Source: Candidatus Peribacteria bacterium RIFOXYB1_FULL_54_35 (GTDB taxonomy: Bacteria; Patescibacteriota; Gracilibacteria; Peribacterales; Peribacteraceae). Taken from it: DNA of 64,000 nucleotides. Shown piece by piece: positions 48,038 through 56,224 of this stretch. The stretch's first letter is position 1, and the number at the start of each line of letters is the position of its first letter. The DNA lies in NCBI GenBank assembly GCA_001787755.1, contig MFYJ01000013.1, forward strand, positions 1 to 64,000, given 5' to 3'. The notes under the pieces were generated by a model. The model was not told where the DNA came from and did not search any database. It saw nothing but the letters and a program-made list of their open reading frames with translations. A program made the position numbers and the translations under genes.

Positions 48038-49384
48038 ATGCCAGAAGTATCTCCTGCCCCGGCTGAAGCCAATGATCGACAAACTGCCAGAGAATGGAGC
48101 ATAGATGACGCACAGAGGGAAACGACAGCTGCTCTGCAAGCAGAAGCAACCATCAGGAATATCGTTATTGACTTCGGAACAACAGCGCTCGATGTTGCAA
48201 GGAAAGGAAGTGAGTTCGAATCAGATCCGTACATGGGAGGACTCGCCTTGGTTGGCCGTGACAATATTGTCATCGGCAGCGGAGAGACATTCATTCAGCC
48301 ACTCAACCTGCCAGACGGACATGCAGGAGGATTAGGTAACGCAGCGAACGCTGCTGGAGAAATCGTGGCAAATGAGAAGCAGGCTGCCGCCGCACAAGCA
48401 GTGGAACAGCTGCAAGAGGAAACACAAACACGCGTCTGGGCCATCATGGCTTACGTTGGGGATGATGATGTGGGTGCGGTATGGAAGGGCAAAATTCACC
48501 CCGAAGTTGATCAAAACGCCATGCCGCCTGCTACAAGTGCTGAAACGAGCGGCCTTTCAGACATCAGAGTAAGACCGAGCGATGGTGACCGCGCAATTTA
48601 TTTCCGTGCAGGTTTGAGCGGGGCAACTGTTCCCCGGGAAGAAGATCTCATTGAAATTGCCAAGCGGCGCCCTATCAACTTCAACATCTCTTACCCTGGC
48701 CTCTTTGCCGAAGGTATGGACAAAGACAAAGGACAAACACTGAGCCGTTTCATAAGACAAGTGCAAAAGGTCTGCCCAATGGTAAGTTTCGATGTCCACG
48801 GCTTCACAGAACTTGAGCACATTGAACCAGCTCTCTCACACGTTGATATGTGGAATGCGAATCTCGGTGAAGCGGCAAAAATATTCCTCGGCGAAAAAAT
48901 CGAAAAACCAGACGATTTGCCCCCTGAAGACAAGCTCGAACTTCTGCGCAGGATCCAAGAAGTTGTGCAGGAAAAATATGTATCGGAAACAACACAACGA
49001 CCAAGGATGTTTACGATTACAGACAAGCGAGGTTGCTTCGTAATGTTCCAATCCACAGATGGCAAGCTGCAGAGCAGCTACTGTGATTCCCCCTGTGCCA
49101 AGATTCCTGCGATCAATAAAACTGGTGCCGGGGATGTCCGATTTGGATTGCAGAGGCTCTACCTCGCCCGAGAAATGGGAGAAGCATGGCAAAACGGTAC
49201 TGTTACTTTTGCAGATGCTGTTGAAGCGGTAAGAATGGGACAGATTGGAGCCACTCTTCAGGTCCAAGGGAAAGAGGCAAAAGCATTCTCTGGGGTGACA
49301 CTCGCTTCAATACACAAAGCCGCAATAAGCGGCAAGAATTACGAAACCATCGCAGATCTCAGAGCTGAATTGCATGCAGTGTAA
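48038..49384 (+). CDS. PfkB/ribokinase-like protein
   Basis: A 448-aa protein with the ends of the PfkB kinase fold. GHAGGLGNAANAA matches the N-terminal GGxxxN motif, and NKTGAGDVRFGLQRL matches the C-terminal DTxGAGD motif with the catalytic Asp. MWNANLGEAAKIF corresponds to the NxxE region. It has an acidic insertion after the first motif. The sugar substrate is not evident. The start is ATG 48038; a TTG at 47957 overlapping the CPBP gene is possible. It lies between two copies of the CPBP 3' half, suggesting arrival by duplication or insertion. Confidence 0.72.
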   Translation: MPEVSPAPAEANDRQTAREWSIDDAQRETTAALQAEATIRNIVIDFGTTALDVARKGSEFESDPYMGGLALVGRDNIVIGSGETFIQPLNLPDGHAGGLGNAANAAGEIVANEKQAAAAQAVEQLQEETQTRVWAIMAYVGDDDVGAVWKGKIHPEVDQNAMPPATSAETSGLSDIRVRPSDGDRAIYFRAGLSGATVPREEDLIEIAKRRPINFNISYPGLFAEGMDKDKGQTLSRFIRQVQKVCPMVSFDVHGFTELEHIEPALSHVDMWNANLGEAAKIFLGEKIEKPDDLPPEDKLELLRRIQEVVQEKYVSETTQRPRMFTITDKRGCFVMFQSTDGKLQSSYCDSPCAKIPAINKTGAGDVRFGLQRLYLAREMGEAWQNGTVTFADAVEAVRMGQIGATLQVQGKEAKAFSGVTLASIHKAAISGKNYETIADLRAELHAV

Positions 49385-49807
49385 GTGGTGAAGACACCAG
49401 GATTTGTGGCGCTAGGACTTCCTCTTCCCCTCATACACAAACGCACTCCCAGAAAGATTGGAGGCGCCGTGGCAGTCGTGCTCTTCCTCTCGTGCTTCAA
49501 TTCCGCCATCGAGGAACTGCACTTCCGCGCATGGCTGGATCCGGCACTCTCCCGCTCTCTGGGCAACGTTCTTGGCATACTGATCTCCGCGCTGGCATTC
49601 GGCTGCATGCACGGCCTTATCTTCTACGGCATCCCCGGCATACCTCCCACCCCCCTCTTCCTCATTATCGGAGCACTCACCATCGCCGGTGTATGCTGGA
49701 GTTTGCTCACGCGGATGCGGGGAGGAATCCACGCAGCATGGTGGAGCCACGCATGCGCCGACGCGCTGCTTATGCTGTGGGGGCTCCACTGGCTGGGGTA
49801 CATATAA
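49385..49807 (+). pseudogene. Truncated CPBP protease copy
   Basis: A 140-aa frame whose last 116 codons duplicate the 3' half of the CPBP gene at 47281, including EELHFRAW, FGCMHGL and HACAD, but without the N-terminal membrane segments. The first 25 codons are unrelated (VALGLPLPLIHKRTPRKI). It is probably a gene fragment, although it keeps the catalytic motifs and an open frame, which suggests the duplication is recent or the product is still selected. Confidence 0.75.
49460..49807 (+). repeat. 348-bp direct repeat, copy 2
   Basis: Second copy of 47623-47970; differences are scattered single bases, many at third codon positions. Confidence 0.85.
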
Positions 49808-50087
49808 CCCCAGAAATACTCCTTTCTCTGGGCAAGTGAAGCTCCACGACCTTGAAAGTCATGGCTTCCCAAATGTTCGTAACGAGCACAACGCGGAACC
49901 CGGCGAAGCAGGATCGCCAACATCGGATCCCGCATTCCTCCACGCCTGCGTGCCGAAACGCACTCCGGCATGCAGGCATGATCTGAAGATCGTGGCTTCC
50001 TGCGAAGTCGGGTGAGAAATGCGAAAGAAGCGAAAATGTTAGGAGAAAGGCCCCCTACGGGATAGGATTTTGCGAATCCTCATAACA
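49808..50087. other. Intergenic region before typA
   Basis: No gene is supported in 280 bp. A GCATGCAGGCATGATCTGAAG stretch and a GTCATGGCTTCCC / GTGGCTTCCTGC pair are seen but do not form a clear structure. Confidence 0.4.
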
Positions 50088-51884
50088 ATGGAAATACGCA
50101 ATCTCGCCATCATCGCGCACGTCGACCACGGCAAAACCACGCTGGTGGATGCGCTCTTAAAGCAGGGCGGCGCGTATGCGGCACACGAGGAGATCCAGGA
50201 GCTCGCCATGGACAGCAACGACCAGGAACGAGAGCGCGGCATCACCATCTACGCGAAGAATACATCGATACGGCACAAAGGCGGGAAAATCAATATCGTG
50301 GATACACCCGGCCACGCGGATTTCGGGAGCGAAGTAGAGCGCATCCTGCGTACCGTTGACTGCGTGCTCCTCCTCGTCGATGCACAGGAAGGCCCCATGC
50401 CCCAGACGAAATTCGTCCTGAAGAAATCGCTGGAACTGGGCCTGAAACCGATCGTGGTGATCAACAAAATCGATAAACCCGCAGCCCGTCCGACGGAAGT
50501 GATCGATGAAGTCTTCGATCTCTTCGTCGCCCTCGGCGCGAAGAACGACCAACTGGATTTTCCCATTATCTACGCGAACGCACGCGAAGGGGTGGCAAAG
50601 CACGCACTCAAAGATGAAAGCAGCGATCTCACTCCCCTCTTCGAGACGATCGAAAAGCACGTCCCTCCCGCTCCGCAGCGGCTGGATGTGCCATTCCGCA
50701 TGCAGCCATGCACACTGGACTATGACAACTACATCGGACGCATGGGCATAGGGCGCGTGTATGAGGGAAAAGCAGCTACAGGCTCGCCTGTCACGATCAA
50801 ATCCCCCGACGGCACAGCACGCACCGGCCGCATCACCAAAATTCTTGTGGCAGAGGGGCTCCGGCGGGTCGAGATCCCCGAAGCGATTGCCGGCGACATG
50901 GTCATTCTCTCCGGCATACCGGATATCGATGTCGGCGAGACCATCACCACCGATCCCGATGCGGATCCGCTGCCTGCCATCGCCATCGACCCCCCGACGG
51001 TTTCCATGACCTTCGGCGTGAACACGTCGCCGTTCGCCGGACGGGAAGGATCGCTCCTCACCACCCGCCACATCCGCGAGCGGCTGGAACGCGAGGTGGA
51101 AACAAACGTTGGGTTGCACGTGAAACAGGTCAGAGGAAAAGATGCCTATGAAGTCTCCGGCCGCGGGGAGCTGCACCTCGCAGTCCTCATCGAAGCCATG
51201 CGGCGGGAAGGATTTGAGCTCGAGGTGTCGCGCCCGCAGGTACTCATGCAGACCGTCGGCGGGGAACGCCGCGAACCAATAGAACAGGTCATCATCGACG
51301 TGCCGGAAGACTGCTCCGGACGCATCATTTCCCTCCTCTCACAGCGAAAAGGAGAGATGGTGCAGATGCAAAGCAAAAAAGGACACGTGCGGATGGAATT
51401 TGATGTCCCGACGAGGGGGCTCCTGGGATTTCGCGGAGAGTTCATCATCGAAACGCGCGGCGAGGGAATCCTCACGCATGCATTCATGGGCTATGCGAAG
51501 CACAAAGGCCACATGCCAGGCCGCACGAGAGGTTCTATCATCTCCATGGAAAACGGTGAGGCGATGGCCTACTCGCTCTGGAAGCTGCAGGAGCGTGGTA
51601 TCCTCTTCATCACTCCGCAGACCCCTGTTTACGAGGGAATGATCATCGGTGAGAGCAGCAAACCGGATGATATGAATGTGAACCCGATAAAGAACAAAAA
51701 GCTCACCAATGTCCGCGCATCGGGAACGGACGAGGCGATGAAACTCATCTCCGTGCAGAAGATGACACTCGAGCAGGCGATAGAATACGTTTCAGATGAT
51801 GAACTTGTGGAGGTGACACCGGAAAGCATCCGCTTGCGCAAAAAGATCCTCAAGGGATACGAGAGGAAGAGATCGGAGAAGTAA
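50088..51884 (+). CDS. typA: Ribosome-associated GTPase TypA/BipA
   Basis: A 598-aa translational GTPase affecting 50S assembly and stress adaptation. The G motifs are AHVDHGKTT (G1), GITIYAKN (G2), DTPGHADFG (G3), NKIDKP (G4) and a G5 near 155. The TypA-specific C-terminus shows [12 protein letters not shown] and [27 protein letters not shown]. The start at 50088 ([15 protein letters not shown]) is standard. tmRNA follows on the opposite strand. Confidence 0.97.
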   Translation: MEIRNLAIIAHVDHGKTTLVDALLKQGGAYAAHEEIQELAMDSNDQERERGITIYAKNTSIRHKGGKINIVDTPGHADFGSEVERILRTVDCVLLLVDAQEGPMPQTKFVLKKSLELGLKPIVVINKIDKPAARPTEVIDEVFDLFVALGAKNDQLDFPIIYANAREGVAKHALKDESSDLTPLFETIEKHVPPAPQRLDVPFRMQPCTLDYDNYIGRMGIGRVYEGKAATGSPVTIKSPDGTARTGRITKILVAEGLRRVEIPEAIAGDMVILSGIPDIDVGETITTDPDADPLPAIAIDPPTVSMTFGVNTSPFAGREGSLLTTRHIRERLEREVETNVGLHVKQVRGKDAYEVSGRGELHLAVLIEAMRREGFELEVSRPQVLMQTVGGERREPIEQVIIDVPEDCSGRIISLLSQRKGEMVQMQSKKGHVRMEFDVPTRGLLGFRGEFIIETRGEGILTHAFMGYAKHKGHMPGRTRGSIISMENGEAMAYSLWKLQERGILFITPQTPVYEGMIIGESSKPDDMNVNPIKNKKLTNVRASGTDEAMKLISVQKMTLEQAIEYVSDDELVEVTPESIRLRKKILKGYERKRSEK

Positions 51885-51889
51885 AACAT

Positions 51890-52299
51890 TGGTGGAGATG
51901 CCGGGAATTGAACCCGGGTCCAACGTGTAGAGAACGTGCCCGTACTGTCATGTCTCTTTCGGTACTCCCTGCCATAAGAAAGAGACGAAGAACGGCAGAG
52001 AGGGGTGATGCTGTATGTCTACTGCGTGCACATCAGGGCGCAGTACACCTCGCTGATGACGCCTCATCCCCGTAGCGAGGGTAAGAGGAGAGACGTGTCC
52101 GCGCTGGGCGGACTAAGCGGCCATCGCGTACAGAGGAACCGGACTCAGACGAGCCAGGACACCCTCAGCAATGCGGTTGGCCTTGCTAACAAGATTGTCG
52201 GCAATTATTGGGTGCAACATGTGGGTAACGGGAACCGTTGCCATCCCGAACAGAAGCGATCGAACGCTAGAAATCACGCTGTCGAAGCCTTTCATCCCC
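51890..52299 (-). ncRNA. ssrA: tmRNA (transfer-messenger RNA)
   Basis: Rescues stalled ribosomes by trans-translation. The 3' part is tRNA-Ala-like: T arm CCGGGTTCAATTCCCGG, acceptor CATCTCC, discriminator A and CCA. The 5' end GGGGATG pairs with CATCTCC and is followed by AAAGGCTTCGACAGCG. The tag frame ends LYAMAA and TAG at 52113-52115, resembling the usual YALAA end. The resume codon could be GCC at about 52200 (ADNLVSK..., 29 aa) or at about 52179 (ANRIAEG..., 22 aa). At 410 nt it is of normal size. The open frame over its 5' part is not a protein gene. Confidence 0.95.
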
Positions 52300-52318
52300 A
52301 TCGGTGAATTCGAGATGA

Positions 52319-52340
52319 GCTTGTGCCCATGGGCACAAGC
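52319..52340. repeat. 22-bp perfect palindrome
   Basis: GCTTGTGCCCA followed directly by its complement; about 20 bp upstream of the tmRNA 5' end. Confidence 0.75.
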
Positions 52341-52356
52341 GAGTCCGAAGATCCGA

Positions 52357-52465
52357 TGTCCCGTCGCTCCGAAGGAGCGAGTCGGGACAACTGTAAAGCA
52401 ACCGGATGTTCACGGAACCCCAAGATCCGATGTCCCGCACGATGCGAAGCATCGTTAGCGGGACA
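52357..52465. repeat. Two tandem TGTCCCG hairpins with compensatory inner stems
   Basis: Each unit begins AAGATCCGATGTCCCG. The inner stem is TCGCTCC/GGAGCGA in the first and ACGATGC/GCATCGT in the second, both with a GAA loop, then TGTCCCG pairs with CGGGACA. A third, looser copy lies at about 52490-52538. Confidence 0.7.
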
Positions 52466-52629
52466 ATGGTGAACTACATGCCATTCACTGGACCCGCAGC
52501 TCCGAGGAACGAAGTGACGAGGAGCGCAGCGGGACAAGATGAGGTAAACCCCTAAAGCAGCCCGTGGTTCCAAAGAACTTCCATATTCTACCTCAAAAAA
52601 GCACTTTGGCTCTAGAAGAACCCCTACTT

Positions 52630-54051
52630 TCACTTTTTCCTTGAGAGTGGGAGCGAGAATGACACCGTCGTCCCCTCCCCTTCCTTGCTCTCCACCCAAA
52701 TCCTTCCCCCCGCCCCTTCAATGATGTTCTTCGCAACGAAGAGACCAATACCGTTCCCCATAGGCTTGTATTTGTAGGCATCATCCCCGCGCATAAACTC
52801 CTTGAAGAGATACTGCATATCCTTCTCGGAAATTCCGCATCCATGATCCTGCACGGAAACCACCGCATCATGCTTCCTGCGCTGGGCAGAGATGGTGATG
52901 GTGGTCTCCGGAGGAGAGAACGCACTGGCATTTTCCAGAAGCTCGTTGACCACCGCGCCGATCAGCTTGCTGTCGAGCTGCATGATGACATCCTTCGGTA
53001 TTTCCAACTCCACCACCTGCTTTTTCTGCTCCAGCTTCTTTGAGAACACCTCTATTTCCCTTGTGATGATGCTCCCGAGAGATGCTCTCTCCATGCTATA
53101 AGACAGCCTCCTGCTGTGGACCGTATGCGCCTGCTGGAGATCGTTGTACACGTGTTGCAGGAGAGCGATCCCCTCCTCCAGCTGTTTGCATGCATCCGTT
53201 TCTTTGCAAATGAGATCCCCGTACTTCTCTTTCACGATCTCCATCCACCAGCGGAAAATGGCGAGAGGGGTGCCGAGCTGATGCAGTGCAAGACCCACGA
53301 GCGCGCTGCGCTCCCTGTCTACTTCACGAAGAGTATTCATGCGGTGTATCCACGTCAGAACGAGCACAAAGACACCGAAGAGAATAGTCATCACTGCAAA
53401 GAGGATGATGAGGATGTTGGAGAATGCGCTCTTAGAAATCCTCATGTAGTCCTCTGCGGCCATATCGAGTCCAAGGATGGCAACAGCTTCTCCTGCGCCA
53501 TTGCGGATAGGTGCGTACCCGGAAATGAAAGCACCCCACTGGTCGTTTGTTATTTCTTCATCCACTGTTGCCCGCTCAAATGCCTCATGTTGCATGGCTT
53601 CTATGCCACTTACATCGTACGGATCCCCGGGGTACGAGGGTTCCTCCTCCGGATCGATGATACCGTTTCCGTTCTCATCCCATTCTTCCTCCGAAAGGAA
53701 CGAATCGGCATCCACCACAAACTCAAGCGTGTATGGACCTTCTGCCCGTCTCATGATGTAGGCGAATTTGACATCCGGGATCCCGCTGCGGATACGGTCC
53801 AACCTGTCCACCAGCTCGTGATAGAGCGGCTTTTCCATATCTTCCGGAGAGTGAATGCCCTCCAGCTCCTCACCTTGGAACTGCATGGCTGCCACTGCAG
53901 CTGCCGACCGCAGGCGCTCCCTGACCTCCCTCTCCATCGTCCTTAGCACACGAACGTACTGGACCGAGGCAGCCAGGAAGATGCCAACGACCACAAGCAC
54001 CGCAAGAATGAAGGGAAGCCGTATTTTTTGCTCTGCAGAGGAGGTACTCAT
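52630..54051 (-). CDS. Membrane sensor histidine kinase with EF-hand-like loop in its sensor
   Basis: A 473-aa kinase. Two membrane segments (about 13-33 and 207-230) bracket an extracytoplasmic sensor of about 170 aa. That sensor contains DENGNGIIDPEE (about 126-137), which fits a calcium-binding EF-hand/dockerin loop. The H-box is LALHQLGTPLAIFRWW with phospho-His at about 257. HATPase motifs are NELLENASAFSPP, DHGCGIS and GNGIGLFVAK. The start is ATG 54051 (MSTSSAEQ), just before the first membrane segment. No response regulator is adjacent. Confidence 0.88.
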   Translation of the reverse strand: MSTSSAEQKIRLPFILAVLVVVGIFLAASVQYVRVLRTMEREVRERLRSAAAVAAMQFQGEELEGIHSPEDMEKPLYHELVDRLDRIRSGIPDVKFAYIMRRAEGPYTLEFVVDADSFLSEEEWDENGNGIIDPEEEPSYPGDPYDVSGIEAMQHEAFERATVDEEITNDQWGAFISGYAPIRNGAGEAVAILGLDMAAEDYMRISKSAFSNILIILFAVMTILFGVFVLVLTWIHRMNTLREVDRERSALVGLALHQLGTPLAIFRWWMEIVKEKYGDLICKETDACKQLEEGIALLQHVYNDLQQAHTVHSRRLSYSMERASLGSIITREIEVFSKKLEQKKQVVELEIPKDVIMQLDSKLIGAVVNELLENASAFSPPETTITISAQRRKHDAVVSVQDHGCGISEKDMQYLFKEFMRGDDAYKYKPMGNGIGLFVAKNIIEGAGGRIWVESKEGEGTTVSFSLPLSRKK

Positions 54052-54112
54052 GGTAAATTGTGTCTTTCGTTCTATTCTAGCAAAAATTTGGCATCTGTGG
54101 TAGTCTGAATGC

Positions 54113-54406
54113 ATGGCAAAGAGATCCGGAAACTTCTGGGCAGAGAGCTTAGGGCACTCTCTTGCATGCCTGCAGGACGGCATAGACGACGTGTGCAGGT
54201 GGGGATTTAAGAAGATGCGCTCCGCCAGTGAGAAGAAACTGCCAAAACAGCACAAAGAAGCGAACAAGTACGTGTACGGCCTCAAGAAGCTTGGCAAAGG
54301 AGCACTCGGCTTCCTTGGGAATGCCGGCGATGCGTTCTACGACAAGTACGCGGAACTCAAGAAGGAGGAGGAGAAGGGGGCAGGGAATTACCGGCAAAGC
54401 CGGTAG
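54113..54406 (+). CDS. Small basic hypothetical protein
   Basis: A 97-aa Lys/Gly-rich soluble protein, probably helical, with a glycine-rich centre (LKKLGKGALGFLGNAGDAFYDKY). No family is recognised. The last codons and the stop are part of a TACCGGC/GCCGGTA hairpin. It is divergent from the sensor kinase. Confidence 0.55.
   Translation: MAKRSGNFWAESLGHSLACLQDGIDDVCRWGFKKMRSASEKKLPKQHKEANKYVYGLKKLGKGALGFLGNAGDAFYDKYAELKKEEEKGAGNYRQSR
54389..54405 (+). terminator. Hairpin over the gene end
   Basis: TACCGGC-AAA-GCCGGTA overlaps the last codons of the 97-aa protein. A close relative, CACCGGC-AGA-GCCGGTG, lies at 54689-54705. No T-run follows. Confidence 0.4.
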
Positions 54407-54721
54407 CGTTGAGGAGAGCCCCTGGAAGGGGCTTGCTCGATGTTGTTCCACCTGTCTGATTTCTGTGTTTCCTGTTCCACCTCCACCCCTACCCCCTCCT
54501 CCAGAGGAGGAGGGGAATATTTGTGTGATGTTTTTTGTCCCCCTTCTTCCTACTTGTCCTACCGTAGCTCCGAAGGAGCGAAGGAGGATGGAGGAAGGGG
54601 CTTAGGGGATAGAGGCAGGAGAAAAACAAACACAAACCTACCGTGGAGGAGAACATACACGCCGGAACGGTAGAACACCGGGATGTCTCACCGGCAGAGC
54701 CGGTGGGCGTACTATTTGTTG
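54407..54721. other. Intergenic region with hairpin repeats
   Basis: No gene is supported in 315 bp. It holds AGCCCCT/AGGGGCT (about 54417-54433), a pyrimidine-rich CCTACCCCC tract, the GCTCC-GAA-GGAGC repeat with GAAGGAGG flank (54563-54587) and CACCGGC/GCCGGTG (54689-54705). Confidence 0.5.
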
Positions 54722-54997
54722 TTAGGACATCTTCTTCCAGTCTCTTATGTCTTTGTCGCGGATCGCATCCCGCGCTTTCGCAAAACCTTCTTTGGGCCTC
54801 CCCATGCCTGCTGCGACTTGCTCGAGGTTCGCCGGATCGTCGAGTAGCACGACGAGCGCATCGCGCAGCCGGGTAAGCTCCCCCTCGATCGCAGGATCTT
54901 TCTCGGAATCCGGGTTCATTGCATACTCCGTTTTCTTACGGGCAAGCTCAAGCGCAAGTGCCTTGTATTGCGCGGCGGGATCTCCTTCGGGTGCCAT
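54722..54997 (-). CDS. Small hypothetical protein
   Basis: A 91-aa acidic, helical protein (MAPEGDPAAQYKALALELARKK...). No signal or membrane segment. Its ATG is about 50 bp downstream of the RsbW-like gene on the same strand, so it may be co-transcribed. Family not recognised. Confidence 0.55.
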   Translation of the reverse strand: MAPEGDPAAQYKALALELARKKTEYAMNPDSEKDPAIEGELTRLRDALVVLLDDPANLEQVAAGMGRPKEGFAKARDAIRDKDIRDWKKMS

Positions 54998-55047
54998 AAA
55001 TGGGGAAGAAAGTACTGAAGTCCTTCTCTTAATGCAATCGTCTTCCT

Positions 55048-55716
55048 CTACATCTGCCCCACGGTATCCCAGATGTGAATCGTATTGCCGGGAGGATCGT
55101 GCCGCATGCCGCGGCTCATATCCCTACAAAGCAATAATCCCCTCCCTGTTACCATCTCAAGATGATCCTCATCCGTTGGGTCCGGTACGCTTGCAAGATC
55201 GAACCCGTCGCCCTCATCGACGACCGTCACGCATGCAATCACATCCGCTTCCGTCCTCCCAAGAGCTACCTGCAGACGTGTCTCAATGATTCTCTCCGGA
55301 TCACGGAGATTCCCATGCATCGCAGCATTCTTGTGAGCCTCCTCCAACACTATCCCCATGCGAACGCGCTGAGCTTCAGTGAGCTTCTCCAGCCCCAGCT
55401 CAATCAGTACCTCATCTACCGCACCAAAAAGATCCTCCTGCACGCTCAGGAGATCGGAACCGAGAGGACCCAGGTACTCGTGCCTGTTACTACGAATGAA
55501 CAGGAACACTCTTTCAGTGATTTCTCCCGGAGTTGCATCCTGATCCAGAGAACGAAAGAACCACTCCGCTTCGTCCTTCCAAATCTGGCGCTCACGCTCC
55601 TCTGTCCTTGCTGCAATATCTGCCCGTGCCGCCTCGAGTGCGTCTCCGGTGAGTCCGCCGCTCTTCCAGGAGCGTCTGCGGCTGAACGCCGGATGTACAT
55701 CCAACTCTTCTAACAT
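55048..55716 (-). CDS. RsbW/anti-sigma-like ATPase domain protein
   Basis: A 222-aa protein whose C-terminal half (about 95-222) has GHKL ATPase motifs of the RsbW/SpoIIAB type: N-box VLEEAHKNAAMHGN, G1 VVDEGDGFD and G2 TGRGLLLCRDM. The N-terminal half is helical and charged, with no sensor recognised. Such proteins sequester sigma factors or act as serine kinases in partner-switching; no anti-sigma antagonist or sigma gene is in the window. The promoter lies 7 nt before the ATG. Confidence 0.8.
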   Translation of the reverse strand: MLEELDVHPAFSRRRSWKSGGLTGDALEAARADIAARTEERERQIWKDEAEWFFRSLDQDATPGEITERVFLFIRSNRHEYLGPLGSDLLSVQEDLFGAVDEVLIELGLEKLTEAQRVRMGIVLEEAHKNAAMHGNLRDPERIIETRLQVALGRTEADVIACVTVVDEGDGFDLASVPDPTDEDHLEMVTGRGLLLCRDMSRGMRHDPPGNTIHIWDTVGQM

Positions 55717-55723
55717 TGGATGT

Positions 55724-55753
55724 AATGTATTCCTTACATTCTGGAATTGTCAA
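55724..55753 (-). promoter_or_regulatory. Promoter of the RsbW-like gene, leaderless arrangement
   Basis: On the minus strand, TTGACA (55753-55748), an 18-nt spacer and TACATT (55729-55724), ending 7 nt before the ATG. Confidence 0.65.
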
Positions 55754-56224
55754 TGCCTGGAACACCGCTGAGGGAAGCGGAAAACGACACATCCCGACTC
55801 CATGCTGAAGAGAAAGCCAAAAACTCACTGCCCCTGAACCCGTGCGAAGGATTCCTGGGATACGCCTTTCCTCAGATTGCCTTCGGCTTTGGCACTTTTT
55901 TAGATTAGAGGTGACTATCCCCTGAAGGATAGTAAACGAGAATGTCATGGTGAGCCTGCCTGCCGGGCGTAGCCCGAAGGGCGAAGACTGGACGAACCAT
56001 GACATCGGTGCCATCCTTCGTCAGAGCTCAGGATGACACCTATATGTGGCGGGATGGTCACCCAAAAGAAAAAGAGAGGGATTACAAAAAGAACAGAGAA
56101 AGGAAGAAAGTTTTTTTAGCGGTTCTGCTATTGTAGCTGCCACAATGCCCCCTCGTTCGACCGATGATCTCCGGCCCTTCGACTCACTCAGGGTCTCAAT
56201 GATGATTTTTCCCCGGCATCAGTA
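55754..56224. other. Intergenic region with large dyad element
   Basis: No gene is supported. At about 55909-56062 lies a relative of the 8723-8875 element, starting GGTGACTATCCCCTGAA and containing GTCATGGTGAG and ACCATGACA. A short duplication of the AlaRS 5' region (CGATGATCTCCGGC near 56160 versus AGACGATCTCCGGC near 56240) lies just before the start codon. Confidence 0.5.

Larger units (their letters stand above)
52300..52629. other. Hairpin-cluster intergenic region
   Basis: No gene is supported. Four dyads follow each other: a 22-bp perfect palindrome (52319-52340) and three stems sharing a TGTCCCG/CGGGACA base (52357-52389, 52431-52465 and about 52490-52538). The inner stems differ in sequence but stay paired. 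The tmRNA promoter must also lie here or just downstream. Confidence 0.7.

Noticed and set aside
52113-52301. Short minus-strand frame ending LYAMAA
   Set aside because: It is the 5' half and tag of tmRNA, not a protein gene.
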